DNA from: Toxonevra muliebris
Taxonomy: Eukaryota > Arthropoda > Insecta > Diptera > Pallopteridae
Assembly (NCBI GenBank): GCA_963691655.1
Contig: CAVNUY010000046.1
Location: forward strand, 930,001-994,000
Reading direction: 5' to 3'
Length of the DNA: 64,000 bases
Below the pieces are notes generated by a model, which made no database searches, had not been told where the DNA came from, and saw only the letters and a list, made by a program, of their open reading frames with translations. Below are positions 13,072-26,527 of this stretch, in pieces (position 1 is the first letter of the stretch; every line of letters begins with the position of its first letter). A program made the position numbers and the translations under genes.

Positions 13072-14931
13072 TTTAATTTCGAATTTTAATTTCGAATTTT
13101 AATTTCTAATTTTAATTTCGAATTTTAATTTCGAATTTTAATTTCGAATTTTAATTTCGAATTTAATTTCGAATTTTAATTTCGAATTTTAATTTCGAAT
13201 TTTAATCCGAATTTTAATTCCGAATTTTAATTTCGAATTTTAATTTCGAATTTTAATTTCGAATTTCAATTTCGAATTTTAATTTCGAATTTTAATTTCG
13301 AATTTAAATTTCGAATTTTAATTTCAACTTTCAATTTCGAATTTTAATTTCGAATTTTAATTTCGAATTTTAATTTCAAATTTTAATTTCGAATTTCAAT
13401 TTCGAATTTCAATTTCGAATTTTAATTTCGAATTTTAATTTCGAATTTTAATTTCGAATTTTAATTTCGAATTTTAATTTCGAATTTCAATTTCGAATTT
13501 AAATTTCGAATTTTAATTTCGAATTTCAATTTCGAATTTTAATTTCGAATTTTAATTTCGAATTTAAATTTCGAATTTTAATTTCGAATTTCAATTTCGA
13601 ATTTTAATTTCGAATTTTAATTTCGAATTTTAATTTCGAATTTTAATTTCGAATTTTAGTTTCGAATTTTAATTTCGAATTTTAATTCCGAATTTTAATT
13701 TCGAATTTTAATTTCGAATTTCAATTTCGAATTTTAATTCCGAATTTTAATTTCGAATTTCAATTTCGAATTTTAATTTCGAATTTTAATCGAATTTTAA
13801 TTTTAAATTTTAATTCCGAATTTTAATTTCGAATTTTAATTCCGAATTTTAATTTCGAATTTAAATTTCGAATTTTAATTCCGAATTTTAATTTCGAATT
13901 TCAATTTCAAATTTTAATTTCGAATTTTAATTTCGAATTTAAATTTCGAATTTTAATTTCGAATTTCAGTTTCGAATTTTAATTTCGAATTTTAATTTCG
14001 AATTTTAATTCCGAATTTTAATTTCGAATTTTAATTTCGAATTTTAACTTCGAATTTTAATTTCGAATTTCAATTTCGAATTTTAACTTCGAATTTTAAT
14101 TTCGAATTTTAATTTCGAATTTTAATTTCGAATTTTAATTTCGAATTTTAATTTCGAATTTTAATTCCGAATTTTAATTCCGAATTTTAATTTCGAATTT
14201 AAATTCCGAATTTTAATTTCGAATTTTAATTTCGAATTTTAATTTCGAATTTTAATTTCGAATTTTAATTTCGTATTTTAATTTCGAATTTCAGTTTCGA
14301 ATTTTAATTTCGAATTTCAATTTCGAATTTTAATTTCGAATTTTAATTTCGAATTTAAATTTCGAATTTTAATTTCGAATTTAAATTTCGAATTTTAATT
14401 TCGAATTTCAATTTCGAATTTTAATTTCGAATTTTAATCGAATTTTAATTTTGAATTTTAATTCCGAATTTTAATTTCGAATTTTAATTCCGAATTTTAA
14501 TTTCGAATTTAAATTCCGAATTTTAATTTCGAATTTCAATTTCGAATTTTAATTTCGAATTTTAATCGAATTTTAATTTTGAATTTTAATTCCGAATTTT
14601 AATTTCGAATTTCAATTTCGAAGTTCAATTTCGAATTTTAATTTCGAATTTTAATTCCGAATTTTAATTTCGAATTTTAATTTCGAATCTTAATTTCGAA
14701 TTTTAATTTCGAATTTTAATTTCGAATTTTAATTTCGAAATTTAATTTCGAATTTTAATTTCGAATTTCAATTTCGAATTTTAATTTCGAATTTTAATTT
14801 CGAATTTTAATTTCGAATTTTAATTTCGAATTTTAATTTCGAATTTTAATTTCGAATTTTAATTTCGAATTTTAATTTCAAATTTTAATTTCGAATTTCA
14901 ATTTCGAATTTTAATTTCGAATTTTAATTTC

Positions 14932-15077
14932 GAATTTTGATTCGAATTTTAATTCCGAATTTTAATTTCGAATTTTAATTCCGGATTTTAAGTTCGAATT
15001 TTAATTCCGAATTTTAATTTCGAATTTCAATTTCGAATTTCAATTTCGAATTTTATTTTCGAATTTCAATTTCGAAT
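14932..15077 (+). repeat. GGATTTTAAG cassette, copy 2 of 4
   Basis: CCGG mark at 14981, 2,006 bp after copy 1. The 42-bp spacing from TTTTGATTCG is kept. The sequence after the cassette departs early from the other copies (TTCCGAATTTTAATTTCGAC at about 15,110), suggesting a recombination joint. Confidence 0.87.
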
Positions 15078-15786
15078 TTTAATTTCGAATTTTAATTTCG
15101 AATTTTAATTCCGAATTTTAATTTCGACTTTCAATTTCGAATTTTAATTTCGAATTTTAATTTCGAATTTTAATTTCAAATTTTAATTTCGAATTTCAAT
15201 TTCGAATTTCAATTTCGAATTTTAATTTCGAATTTTAATTTCGAATTTTAATTTCGAATTTTAATTTCGAATTTTAATTTCGAATTTCAATTTCGAATTT
15301 AAATTTCGAATTTTAATTTCGAATTTCAATTTCGAATTTTAATTTCGAATTTTAATTCCGAATTTAAATTTCGAATTTTAATTTCGAATTTCAATTTCGA
15401 ATTTTAATTCCGAATTTTAATTTCGAATTTCAATTTCGAATTTTAATTTCGAATTTTAATCGAATTTTAATTTTAAATTTTAATTCCGAATTTTAATTTC
15501 GAATTTTAATTCCGAATTTTAATTTCGAATTTTAATTTCGAATTTTAATTTCGAATTTTAATTTCGAATTTTAATTTCGAATTTTAATTTCGAAATTTAA
15601 TTTCGAATTTTAATTTCGAATTTCAATTTCGAATTTTAATTTCGAATTTTAATTTCGAATTTTAATTTCGAATTTTAATTTCGAATTTTAATTTCGAATT
15701 TTAATTTCGAATTTTAATTTCGAATTTTAATTTCAAATTTTAATTTCGAATTTCAATTTCGAATTTTAATTTCGAATTTTAATTTC

Positions 15787-15932
15787 GAATTTTGATTCGA
15801 ATTTTAATTCCGAATTTTAATTTCGAATTTTAATTCCGGATTTTAAGTTCGAATTTTAATTCCGAATTTTAATTTCGAATTTCAATTTCGAATTTCAATT
15901 TCGAATTTTATTTTCGAATTTCAATTTCGAAT
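15787..15932 (+). repeat. GGATTTTAAG cassette, copy 3 of 4
   Basis: CCGG mark at 15836, 855 bp after copy 2 and 3,346 bp before copy 4. The following TTTTAATCCG unit is 245 bp away, one monomer more than in copies 1 and 4. Confidence 0.87.
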
Positions 15933-16494
15933 TTTAATTTCGAATTTTAATTTCGAATTTTAATTTCGAATTTTAATTTCGAATTTTAATTTCGAATTTT
16001 AATTTCGAATTTTAATTTCGAATTTTAATTTCGAATTTAATTTCGAATTTTAATTTCGAATTTTAATTTCGAATTTTAATCCGAATTTTAATTCCGAATT
16101 TTAATTTCGAATTTTAATTTCGAATTTTAATTTCGAATTTCAATTTCGAATTTTAATTTCGAATTTTAATTTCGAATTTAAATTTCGAATTTTAATTTCG
16201 ACTTTCAATTTCGAATTTTAATTTCGAATTTTAATTTCGAATTTTAATTTCAAATCTTAATTTCGAATTTCAATTTCGAATTTCAATTTCGAATTTTAAT
16301 TTCGAATTTTAATTTCGAATTTTAATTTCGAATTTTAATTTCGAATTTTAATTTCGAATTTCAATTTCGAATTTAAATTTCGAATTTTAATTTCGAATTT
16401 CAATTTCGAATTTTAATTTCGAATTTTAATTCCGAATTTAAATTTCGAATTTTAATTTCGAATTTCAATTTCGAATTTTAATTTCGAATTTTAA

Positions 16495-16785
16495 TTTCGA
16501 ATTTCAATTTCGAATTTTAATTCCGAATTTTAATTTCGAATTTCAATTTCGAATTTTAATTTCGAATTTTAATCGAATTTTAATTTTAAATTTTAATTCC
16601 GAATTTTAATTTCGAATTTTAATTCCGAATTTTAATTTCGAATTTTAATTTCGAATTTTAATTTCGAATTTTAATTTCGAATCTCAATTTCGAATTTTAA
16701 TTTCGAATTTTAATCGAATTTTAATTTTGAATTTTAATTCCGAATTTTAATTTCGAATTTTAATTCCGAATTTTAATTTCGAATT
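16495..16785 (+). repeat. Segment duplicated at +4,200 bp (first copy)
   Basis: Matches 20695-20985 at an exact offset of 4,200 with one difference seen (TTTTAATTTCG versus TTTAAATTTCG at about 16,643/20,843). It contains one 141-bp pair of 11-bp units (16574, 16715) with the mark GAATCTCAA between them. Confidence 0.88.
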
Positions 16786-19132
16786 TAAATTCCGAATTTT
16801 AATTTCGAATTTTAATTTCGAATTTCAATTTCGAATTTTAATTTCGAATTTTAATTTCGAATTTAAATCTCGAATTTTAATTTCGACTTTCAATTTCGAA
16901 TTTTAATTTCGAATTTTAATTTCGAATTTTAATTTCAAATTTTAATTTCGAATTTCAATTTCGAATTTCAATTTCGAATTTTAATTTCGAATTTTAATTT
17001 CGAATTTTAATTTCGAATTTTAATTTCGAATTTTAATTTCGAATTTCAATTTCGAATTTAAATTTCGAATTTTAATTTCGAATTTCAATTTCGAATTTTA
17101 ATTTCGAATTTTAATTCCGAATTTAAATTTCGAATTTTAATTTCGAATTTCAATTTCGAATTTTAATTTCGAATTTTAATTTCAAATTTTAATTTCGAAT
17201 TTTAATTTCGAATTTTAGTTTCGAATTTTAATTTCGAATTTTAATTCCGAATTTTAATTTCGAATTTTAATTTCGAATTTCAATTTCGAATTTTAATTCC
17301 GAATTTTAATTTCGAATTTCAATTTCGAATTTTAATTTCGAATTTTAATCGAATTTTAATTTTAAATTTTAATTCCGAATTTTAATTTTGAATTTTAATT
17401 TCGAATTTAAATTTCGAATTTTAATTTCGACTTTCAATTTCGAATTTTAATTTCGAATTTTAATTCCGAATTTAAATTTCGAATTTTAATTTCGAATTTC
17501 AATTTCGAATTTTAATTTCGAATTTTAATTTCAAATTTTAATTTCGAATTTTAATTTCGAATTTTAGTTTCGAATTTTAATTTCGAATTTTAATTCCGAA
17601 TTTTAATTTCGAATTTTAATTTCGAATTTTAATTTCGAATTTTAATTTCGAATTTTAATTTCGAATCTCAATTTCGAATTTTAATTTCGAATTTTAATCG
17701 AATTTTAATTTTGAATTTTAATTTCGAATTTTAATTTTGAATTTTAATTTCGAATTTAAATTTCGAATTTTAATTTCGACTTTCAATTTCGAATTTCAAT
17801 TTCGAATTTCAATTTCGAATTTTATTTTCGAATTTCAATTTCGAATTTTAATTTCGAATTTTAATTTCGAATTTTAATTTCGAATTTTAATTTCGAATTT
17901 TAATTTCGAATTTTAATTTCGAATTTAATTTCGAATTTTAATTTCGAATTTTAATTTCGAATTTTAATCCGAATTTTAATTCCGAATTTTAATTTCGAAT
18001 TTCAATTTCGAATTTTAATTTCGAATTTTAATCGAATTTTAATTTTGAATTTTAATTCCGAATTTTAATTTCGAATTTCAATTTCGAAGTTCAATTTCGA
18101 ATTTTAATTTCGAATTTTAATTCCGAATTTTAATTTCGAATTTTAATTTCGAATTTTAATTTCGAATTTTAATTTCGAATTTTAATTTCGAATTTTAATT
18201 TCGAATTTAATTTCGAATTTTAATTTCGAATTTTAATTTCGAATTTTAATCCGAATTTTAATTCCGAATTTTAATTTCGAATTTCAATTTCGAATTTTAA
18301 TTTCGAATTTTAATCGAATTTTAATTTCGAATTTAAATTTCGAATTTTAATTTCGACTTTCAATTTCGAATTTTAATTTCGAATTTTAATTTCGAATTTT
18401 AATTTCAAATTTTAATTTCGAATTTCAATTTCGAATTTCAATTTCGAATTTTAATTTCGAATTTTAATTTCGAATTTTAATTTCGAATTTTAATTTCGAA
18501 TTTTAATTTCGAATTTCAATTTCGAATTTTATTTTCGAATTTTAATTTCGAATTTCAATTTCGAATTTTAATTTCGTATTTTAATTTCGAATTTCAGTTT
18601 CGAATTTTAATTTCGAATTTCAATTTCGAATTTTAATTTCGAATTTTAATTTCGAATTTAAATTTCGAATTTTAATTTCGAATTTTAATTTCGAATTTTA
18701 ATTCCGAATTTTAATTTCGAATTTAAATTCCGAATTTTAATTTCGAATTTCAATTTCGAATTTTAATTTCGAATTTTAATCGAATTTTAATTTTGAATTT
18801 TAATTCCGAATTTTAATTTCGAATTTCAATTTCGAAGTTCAATTTCGAATTTTAATTTCGAATTTTAATTCCGAATTTTAATTTCGAATTTTAATTTCGA
18901 ATCTTAATTTCGAATTTTAATTTCGAATTTTAATTTCGAATTTTAATTTCGAAATTTAATTTCGAATTTTAATTTCGAATTTCAATTTCGAATTTTAATT
19001 TCGAATTTTAATTTCGAATTTTAATTTCGAATTTTAATTTCGAATTTTAATTTCGAATTTTAATTTCGAATTTTAATTTCAAATTTTAATTTCGAATTTC
19101 TATTTCGAATTTTAATTTCGAATTTTAATTTC

Positions 19133-19278
19133 GAATTTTGATTCGAATTTTAATTCCGAATTTTAATTTCGAATTTTAATTCCGGATTTTAAGTTCGAAT
19201 TTTAATTCCGAATTTTAATTTCGAATTTCAATTTCGAATTTCAATTTCGAATTTTATTTTCGAATTTCAATTTCGAAT
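19133..19278 (+). repeat. GGATTTTAAG cassette, copy 4 of 4
   Basis: CCGG mark at 19182, with TTTTAATCCG 232 bp later as in copy 1. Flanking sequence at about 19,080-19,560 follows copy 3 at offsets of 3,346 then 3,333 bp. Private changes here include TTTCTATTTCG (about 19,100), GAATATTAA (about 19,330) and TTCGCATTTAA (about 19,366). Confidence 0.87.
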
Positions 19279-20694
19279 TTTAATTTCGAATTTTAATTTC
19301 GAATTTTAATTTCGAATTTTAATTTCGAATATTAATTTCGAATTTTAATTTCGAATTTTAATTTCGCATTTAATTTCGAATTTTAATTTCGAATTTTAAT
19401 TTCGAATTTTAATCCGAATTTTAATTCCGAATTTTAATTTCGAATTTTAATTTCGAATTTTAATTTCGAATTTCAATTTCGAATTTTAATTTCGAATTTT
19501 AATTTCGAATTTAAATTTCGAATTTTAATTTCGACTTTCAATTTCGAATTTTAATTTCGAATTTTAATTTCGAATTTTAATTTCAAATTTTAATTTCGAA
19601 TTTCAATTTCGAATTTCAATTTCGAATTTTAATTTCGAATTTTAATTTCGAATTTTAATTTCGAATTTTAATTTCGAATTTTAATTTCGAATTTCAATTT
19701 CGAATTTAAATTTCGAATTTTAATTTCGAATTTCAATTTCGAATTTTAATTTCGAATTTTAATTCCGAATTTAAATTTCGAATTTTAATTTCGAATTTCA
19801 ATTTCGAATTTTAATTTCGAATTTTAATTTCGAATTTTAATTTCGAATTTTAATTTCGAATTTTAGTTTCGAATTTTAATTTCGAATTTTAATTCCGAAT
19901 TTTAATTTCGAATTTTAATTTCGAATTTCAATTTCGAATTTTAATTCCGAATTTTAATTTCGAATTTCAATTTCGAATTTTAATTTCGAATTTTAATCGA
20001 ATTTTAATTTTAAATTTTAATTCCGAATTTTAATTTCGAATTTTAATTCCGAATTTTAATTTCGAATTTTAATTTCGAATTTTAATTTCGAATTTTAATT
20101 TCGAATCTCAATTTCGAATTTTAATTTCGAATTTTAATCGAATTTTAATTTTGAATTTTAATTCCGAATTTTAATTTCGAATTTTAATTCCGAATTTTAA
20201 TTTCGAATTTAAATTCCGAATTTTAATTTCGAATTTTAATTTCGAATTTCAATTTCGAATTTTAATTCCGAATTTTAATTTCGAATTTAAATTTCGAATT
20301 TTAATTTCGACTTTCAATTTCGAATTTTAATTTCGAATTTTAATTTCGAATTTTAATTTCAAATTTTAATTTCGAATTTCAATTTCGAATTTCAATTTCG
20401 AATTTTAATTTCGAATTTTAATTTCGAATTTTAATTTCGAATTTTAATTTCGAATTTTAATTTCGAATTTCAATTTCGAATTTAAATTTCGAATTTTAAT
20501 TTCGAATTTCAATTTCGAATTTTAATTTCGAATTTTAATTCCGAATTTAAATTTCGAATTTTAATTTCGAATTTCAATTTCGAATTTTAATTTCGAATTT
20601 TAATTTCAAATTTTAATTTCGAATTTTAATTTCGAATTTTAGTTTCGAATTTTAATTTCGAATTTTAATTCCGAATTTTAATTTCGAATTTTAA

Positions 20695-20985
20695 TTTCGA
20701 ATTTCAATTTCGAATTTTAATTCCGAATTTTAATTTCGAATTTCAATTTCGAATTTTAATTTCGAATTTTAATCGAATTTTAATTTTAAATTTTAATTCC
20801 GAATTTTAATTTCGAATTTTAATTCCGAATTTTAATTTCGAATTTAAATTTCGAATTTTAATTTCGAATTTTAATTTCGAATCTCAATTTCGAATTTTAA
20901 TTTCGAATTTTAATCGAATTTTAATTTTGAATTTTAATTCCGAATTTTAATTTCGAATTTTAATTCCGAATTTTAATTTCGAATT
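20695..20985 (+). repeat. Segment duplicated at +4,200 bp (second copy)
   Basis: Second copy of 16495-16785, with its 11-bp units at 20774 and 20915. The same pair cassette occurs at 19998/20139 (776 bp upstream) and 22301/22442 (1,527 bp downstream). The non-multiples of 13 in these spacings are accounted for by the short units lying between. Confidence 0.87.
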
Positions 20986-22189
20986 TTAATTTTGAATTTT
21001 AATTTCGAATTTAAATTTCGAATTTTAATTTCGACTTTCAATTTCGAATTTCAATTTCGAATTTCAATTTCGAATTTTATTTTCGAATTTCAATTTCGAA
21101 TTTTAATTTCGAATTTTAATTTCGAATTTTAATTTCGAATTTTAATTTCGAATTTTAATTTCGAATTTTAATTTCGAATTTTAATTTCGAATTTTAATTT
21201 CGAATTTTAATTTCGAATTTAATTTCGAATTTTAATTTCGAATTTTAATTTCGAATTTTAATCCGAATTTTAATTCCGAATTTTAATTTCGAATTTTAAT
21301 TTCGAATTTTAATTTCGAATTTCAATTTCGAATTTTAATTTCGAATTTAAATTTCGAATTTAAATTTCGAATTTTAATTTCGACTTTCAATTTCGAATTT
21401 TAATTTCGAATTTTAATTTCGAATTTTAATTTCAAATTTTAATTTCGAATTTTAATTCCGAGTTTTAATTTCGAATTTCAATTTCGAATTTTAATTCCGA
21501 ATTTTAATTCCGAATTTTAATTTCGAATTTTAATTTCGAATTTCAATTTCGAATTTTATTTTCGAATTTTAATTTCAAATTTCAATTTCGAATTTTAATT
21601 TCGAATTTAAATTTCGAATTTTAATTTCGAATTTCAATTTCGAATTTCAATTTCGAATTTTAATTTCGAATTTTAATTTCGAATTTTAATTTCGAATTTT
21701 AATTTCGAATTTTAATTTCGAATTTCAATTTCGAATTTTATTTTCGAATTTTAATTTCGAATTTCAATTTCGAATTTTAATTTCGAATTTTAATTCCGAA
21801 TTTAAATTTCGAATTTTAATTTCGAATTTCAATTTCGAATTTTAATTTCGAATTTTAATTTCGAATTTTAATTTCGAATTTTAATTTCGAATTTTAGTTT
21901 CGAATTTTAATTTCGAATTTTAATTCCGAATTTTAATTTCGAATTTTAATTTCGAATTTCAATTTCGAATTTTAATTTCGAATTTAATTTCGAATTTTAA
22001 TTTCGAATTAAAATTTCGAATTTTAATTTCGAATTTTAATTTCGAATCTCAATTTCGAATTTTAATTTCGAATTTTAGTTTCGAATTTTAATTTCGAATT
22101 TTAATTCCGAATTTTAATTTCGAATTTTAATTTCGAATTTTAATTTCGAATTTTAATTTCGAATTTTAGTTTCGAATTTTAATTTCGAA

Positions 22190-25100
22190 TTTTAATTCCG
22201 AATTTTAATTTCGAATTTTAATTTCGAATTTCAATTTCGAATTTTAATTCCGAATTTTAATTTCGAATTTCAATTTCGAATTTTAATTTCGAATTTTAAT
22301 CGAATTTTAATTTTAAATTTTAATTCCGAATTTTAATTTCGAATTTTAATTCCGAATTTTAATTTCGAATTTAAATTTCGAATTTTAATTTCGAATTTTA
22401 ATTTCGAATCTCAATTTCGAATTTTAATTTCGAATTTTAATCGAATTTTAATTTTGAATTTTAATTCCGAATTTTAATTTCGAATTTTAATTCCGAATTT
22501 TAATTTCGAATTTAAATTCCGAATTTTAATTTCGAATTTTAATTTCGAATTTCAATTTCGAATTTTAATTTCGAATTTTAATTTCGAATTTTAATTTCAA
22601 ATTTTAATTCCGAATTTTAATTTCGAATTTTAATTTCGAATTTTAATTTCGAATTTTAATTCCGAATTTTAATTCCGAATTTTAATTTCGAATTTTAATT
22701 TCGAATTTCAATTTCGAATTTTAATTTCGAATTTTAATTTCGAATTTTAATTTCGAATTTTAATTTCGAATTTTAATTCCGAATTTTAATTCCAAATTTT
22801 AATTCCGAATTTTAATTCCGAATTTTAATTTCGAATTTTAATTTCGAATTTCAATTTCGAATTTTAATTTCGAATTTCAATTTCGAATTTTAATTTCGAA
22901 TTTTAATTCCGAAATTAAAATTCGAATTTTAATTCCGAATTTTAATTTCGAATTTTAATTTCGAATTTTAATTCCGAAATTTAATTTCGAATTTTAATTT
23001 CGAATTTTAATTTCGAATTTCAATTTCGAATTTTAATTTCGAATTTTAATTCCGAATTTTAATTCGGAATTTTAATTCGGAATTTTAATTCCGAATTTTA
23101 ATTTCGAATTTTAATTTCGAATTTTAATTCCGAATTTTAATTTCGAATTTTAATTCCGAATTTTAATTTCGAATTTTAATTCCGAATTTTAATTTCGAAT
23201 TTTAATTTCGAATTTCAATTTCGAATTTTAATTTCGAATTTTAATTTCGAATTTCAATTTCGAATTTTAATTTCGAATTTCAATTTCGAATTTTAATTTC
23301 GAATTTTAATTCCGAATTTTAATTTCGAATTTTAATTCCGAATTTTAATTCCGAATTTTAATTTCGAATTTTAATTCCGAATTTTAATTCCGAATTTTAA
23401 TTTCGAATTTTAATTCCGAATTTTAATTTCGAATTTCAATTTCGAATTTTAATTTCGAATTTTAATTCCGAATTTTAATTTCGAATTTTAATTCCGAATT
23501 TTAATTTCGAATTTTAATTTCGAATTTTAATTTCGAATTTTAATTTCGAATTTTAATTTCGAATTTTAATTCCGAATTTTAAATCCGAATTTTAATTTCG
23601 AATTTTAATTTCGAATTTTAATTCCGAAATTTAATATCGAAATTTAATTTCGAATTTTAATTTCGAATTTCAATTTCGAATTTTAATTCCGAATTTTAAT
23701 TTCGAATTTCAATTTCGAATTTTAATTTCGAATTTTAATTTCGAATTTTAATTTCGAATTTTAATTTCGAATTTCAATTTCGAATTTTAATTTCGAATTT
23801 TAATTCCGAATTTTAATTTCGAATTTTAATTCCGAATTTTAATTCCGAATTTTAATTTCGAATTTTAATTTCGAATTTTAATTTCGAATTTCAATTTCGA
23901 ATTTTAATTCCGAATTTTAATTCCGAATTTTAATTCCGAATTTTAATTCCGAATTTTAATTCCGAATTTTAATTTCGAATTTTAATTTCGAATTTCAATT
24001 TCCAATTTTAATTTCGAATTTTAATTCCGAAATTAAAATTCGAATTTTAATTTCGAATTTTAGTTTCGAATTTTAATTTAGAATTTTAATTCCGAATTTT
24101 AATTTCGAATTTTAATTCCGAATTTTAATTCCGAATTTTAATTTCGAATTTTAATTCCGAATTTTAATTTCGAATTTTAATTTCGAATTTTAATTTCGAA
24201 TTTTAATTTCGAATTTTAATTTCGAATTTTAATTTCGAATTTTAATTTCGAATTTTAATTTCGAATTTTAATTTTGAATTTCAATTTCGAATTTTAATTC
24301 CGAATTTTAATTTCGAATTTTAATTTCGAATTTTAATTTCGAATTTTAATTCCGAATTTTAATTTCGAATTTTAATTTCGAATTTTAATTTCGAATTTTA
24401 ATTCCGAATTTTAATTCCAAATTTTAATTCCGAATTTTAATTCCGAATTTTAATTTCGAATTTTAATTTCGAATTTCAATTTCCAATTTTAATTTCGAAT
24501 TTTAATTCCGAAATTAAAATTCGAATTTAAATTCCGAATTTTAATTTCGAATTTTAATTTCGAATTTTAATTCCGAAATTTAATTTCGAATTTTAATTTC
24601 GAATTTTAATTTCGAATTTCAATTTCGAATTTTAATTTCGAATTTTAATTTCGAATTTTAATTCCAAATTTTAATTCCGAATTTTAATTCCGAATTTTAA
24701 TTTCGAATTTTAATTTCGAATTTTAATTTCGAATTTTAATTCCGAATTTTAATTTCGAATTTTAATTCCGAATTTTAATTCCGAATTTTAATTCCGAATT
24801 TTAATTTCGAATTTTAATTTCGAATTTTAATTTCGAATTTTAATTTCGAATTTTAATTTCGAATTTTAATTCCGAATTTTAATTCCAAATTTTAATTCCG
24901 AATTTTAATTCCGAATTTTAATTTCGAATTTTAATTTCGAATTTCAATTTCGAATTTTAATTCCGAATTTTAATTTCGAATTTTAATTCCGAATTTTAAT
25001 TTCGAATTTTAATTTCGAATTTTAATTTCGAATTTTAATTCCGAAATTTGATTTCGAATTTTAATTTCGAATTTTAATTTCGAATTTTAATTTCGAATTT

Positions 25101-26527
25101 CAATTTCGAATTTTAATTTCGAATTTTAATTCCGAATTTTAATTTCGAATTTTAATTCCGAATTTTAATTCCGAATTTTAATTCCGAATTTTATTTCCGA
25201 ATTTTAATTTCGAATTTTAATTTCGAAATTTAATTTCGAATTTTAATTCCGAATTTTAATTCCGAATTTTAATTCCGAATTTTAATTCCGAATTTTAATT
25301 CCGAATTTTAATTCCGAATTTTAATTTCGAATTTTAATTCCGAATTTTAATTCCGAATTTTAATTCCGAATTTTAATTTCGAATTTTAATTCCGAATTTT
25401 AATTCCGAATTTTAATTCCGAATTTTAATTTCGAATTTTAATTCCGAATTTTAATTTCGAATTTCAATTTCGAATTTTAATTTCGAATTTTAATTCCGAA
25501 TTTTAATTTCGAATTTTAATTCCGAATTTTAATTTCGAATTTTAATTTCGAATTTTAATTTCGAATTTTAATTCCGAATTTTAATTTCGAATTTTAATTT
25601 CGAATTTTAATTCCGAATTTTATTTTCGAATTTTAATTCCGAATTTAAATTTCGAATTTTAATTCCGAATTTTAATTTCGAATTTTAATTTCGAATTTTA
25701 ATTTCGAATTTTAATTCCGAATTTTAATTTCGAATTTCAATTTCGAATTTTAATTCCGAATTTTAATTTCGAATTTCAATTTCGAATTTTAATTTCGAAT
25801 TTTAATTCCGAATTTTAATTTCGAATTTTAACTCCGAATTTTAATTCCGAATTTTAATTCCGAATTTTAATTCCGAATTTCAATTTAGAATTTCAATTTC
25901 GAATTTTAATTTCGAATTTTAATTCCGAATTTTAATTTCGAATTTTAATTTCAAATTTTAATTTCGAATTTTAATTCCGAATTTTAATTCCGAATTTTAA
26001 TTCCGAATTTTAATTTCGAATTTTAATTTCGAATTTTAATTTCGAATTTTAATTCCGAATTTTAATTTCGAATTTCAATTTCGAATTTTAATTCCGAATT
26101 TTAATTTCGAATTTCAATTTCGAATTTTAATTTCGAATTTTAATTCCGAATTTTAATTTCGAATTTTAACTCCGAATTTTAATTCCGAATTTTAATTCCG
26201 AATTTTAATTCCGAATTTCAATTTCGAATTTCAATTTCGAATTTTAATTTCGAATTTTAATTTCGAATTTTAATTCCGAATTTTAATTCCGAATTTTAAT
26301 TCCGAATTTCAATTTCGAATTTCAATTTCGAATTTTAATTTCGAATTTTAATTTCGAATTTTAATTCCGAATTTTAATTCCAAATTTTAATTCCGAATTT
26401 TAATTCCGAATTTCAATTTCGAATTTCAATTTCGAATTTTAATTTCGAATTTTAATTTCGAATTTTAATTCCGAATTTTAATTCCAAATTTTAATTCCGA
26501 ATTTTAATTTCGAATTTCAATTTCGAA
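22190..26527 (+). repeat. Long duplication, copy 2 (partner 1-4416)
   Basis: Second copy of the window's first 4.4 kb. It carries the same sequence of rare marks in the same order, including the zone C to zone A junction at about 22,600. Compared with copy 1 it lacks 117 bp at about 24,300, lacks 26 bp at about 24,520 (where TTTAAATTCCG follows the single inverted monomer) and has 65 bp more at about 24,700-24,800. All three differences are whole monomers. At 26528 it continues into zone D, whereas copy 1 continues into zone B. Its last ~0.9 kb also belongs to the 4,641-bp-offset duplication. Confidence 0.93.
22911..24522 (-). repeat. Inverted monomers, zone A copy 2 (three sites)
   Basis: GAAATTAAAATTC starts at 22911, 24029 and 24510. 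These are the counterparts of 722, 1840 and 2438 in copy 1; the counterpart of the second member of the tandem pair (2464) is missing. Confidence 0.92.

Larger units (their letters stand above)
12641..22189 (+). repeat. Zone C: T-subtype block with 11- and 12-bp monomers
   Basis: T-subtype array marked by short units. TTTTAATCGAA (11 bp) occurs here at 13791, 14439, 14567, 15461, 16574, 16715, 17350, 17699, 18033, 18315, 18781, 19998, 20139, 20774 and 20915 (position of its C), and also at 112, 253, 5880, 22301 and 22442 outside the block. Units of 12 bp include TTTTAATCCGAA with its C at about 13207, 16081, 17969, 18251, 19414 and 21263, and TTTAATTTCGAA. Five 11-bp pairs lie exactly 141 bp apart (112/253, 16574/16715, 19998/20139, 20774/20915, 22301/22442). 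In each pair the first is followed by TTTTAAATTTT and the second by TTTTGAATTTT. No inverted monomer is present. The character continues to about 22,600, inside the long duplication. Confidence 0.85.

Noticed and set aside
1..26527. Treating the 22-kb duplication as an assembly artefact
   Set aside because: The copies differ by three whole-monomer indels and some substitutions and have different right flanks, so they are not a simple duplicated contig. An artefact still cannot be fully excluded without reads.
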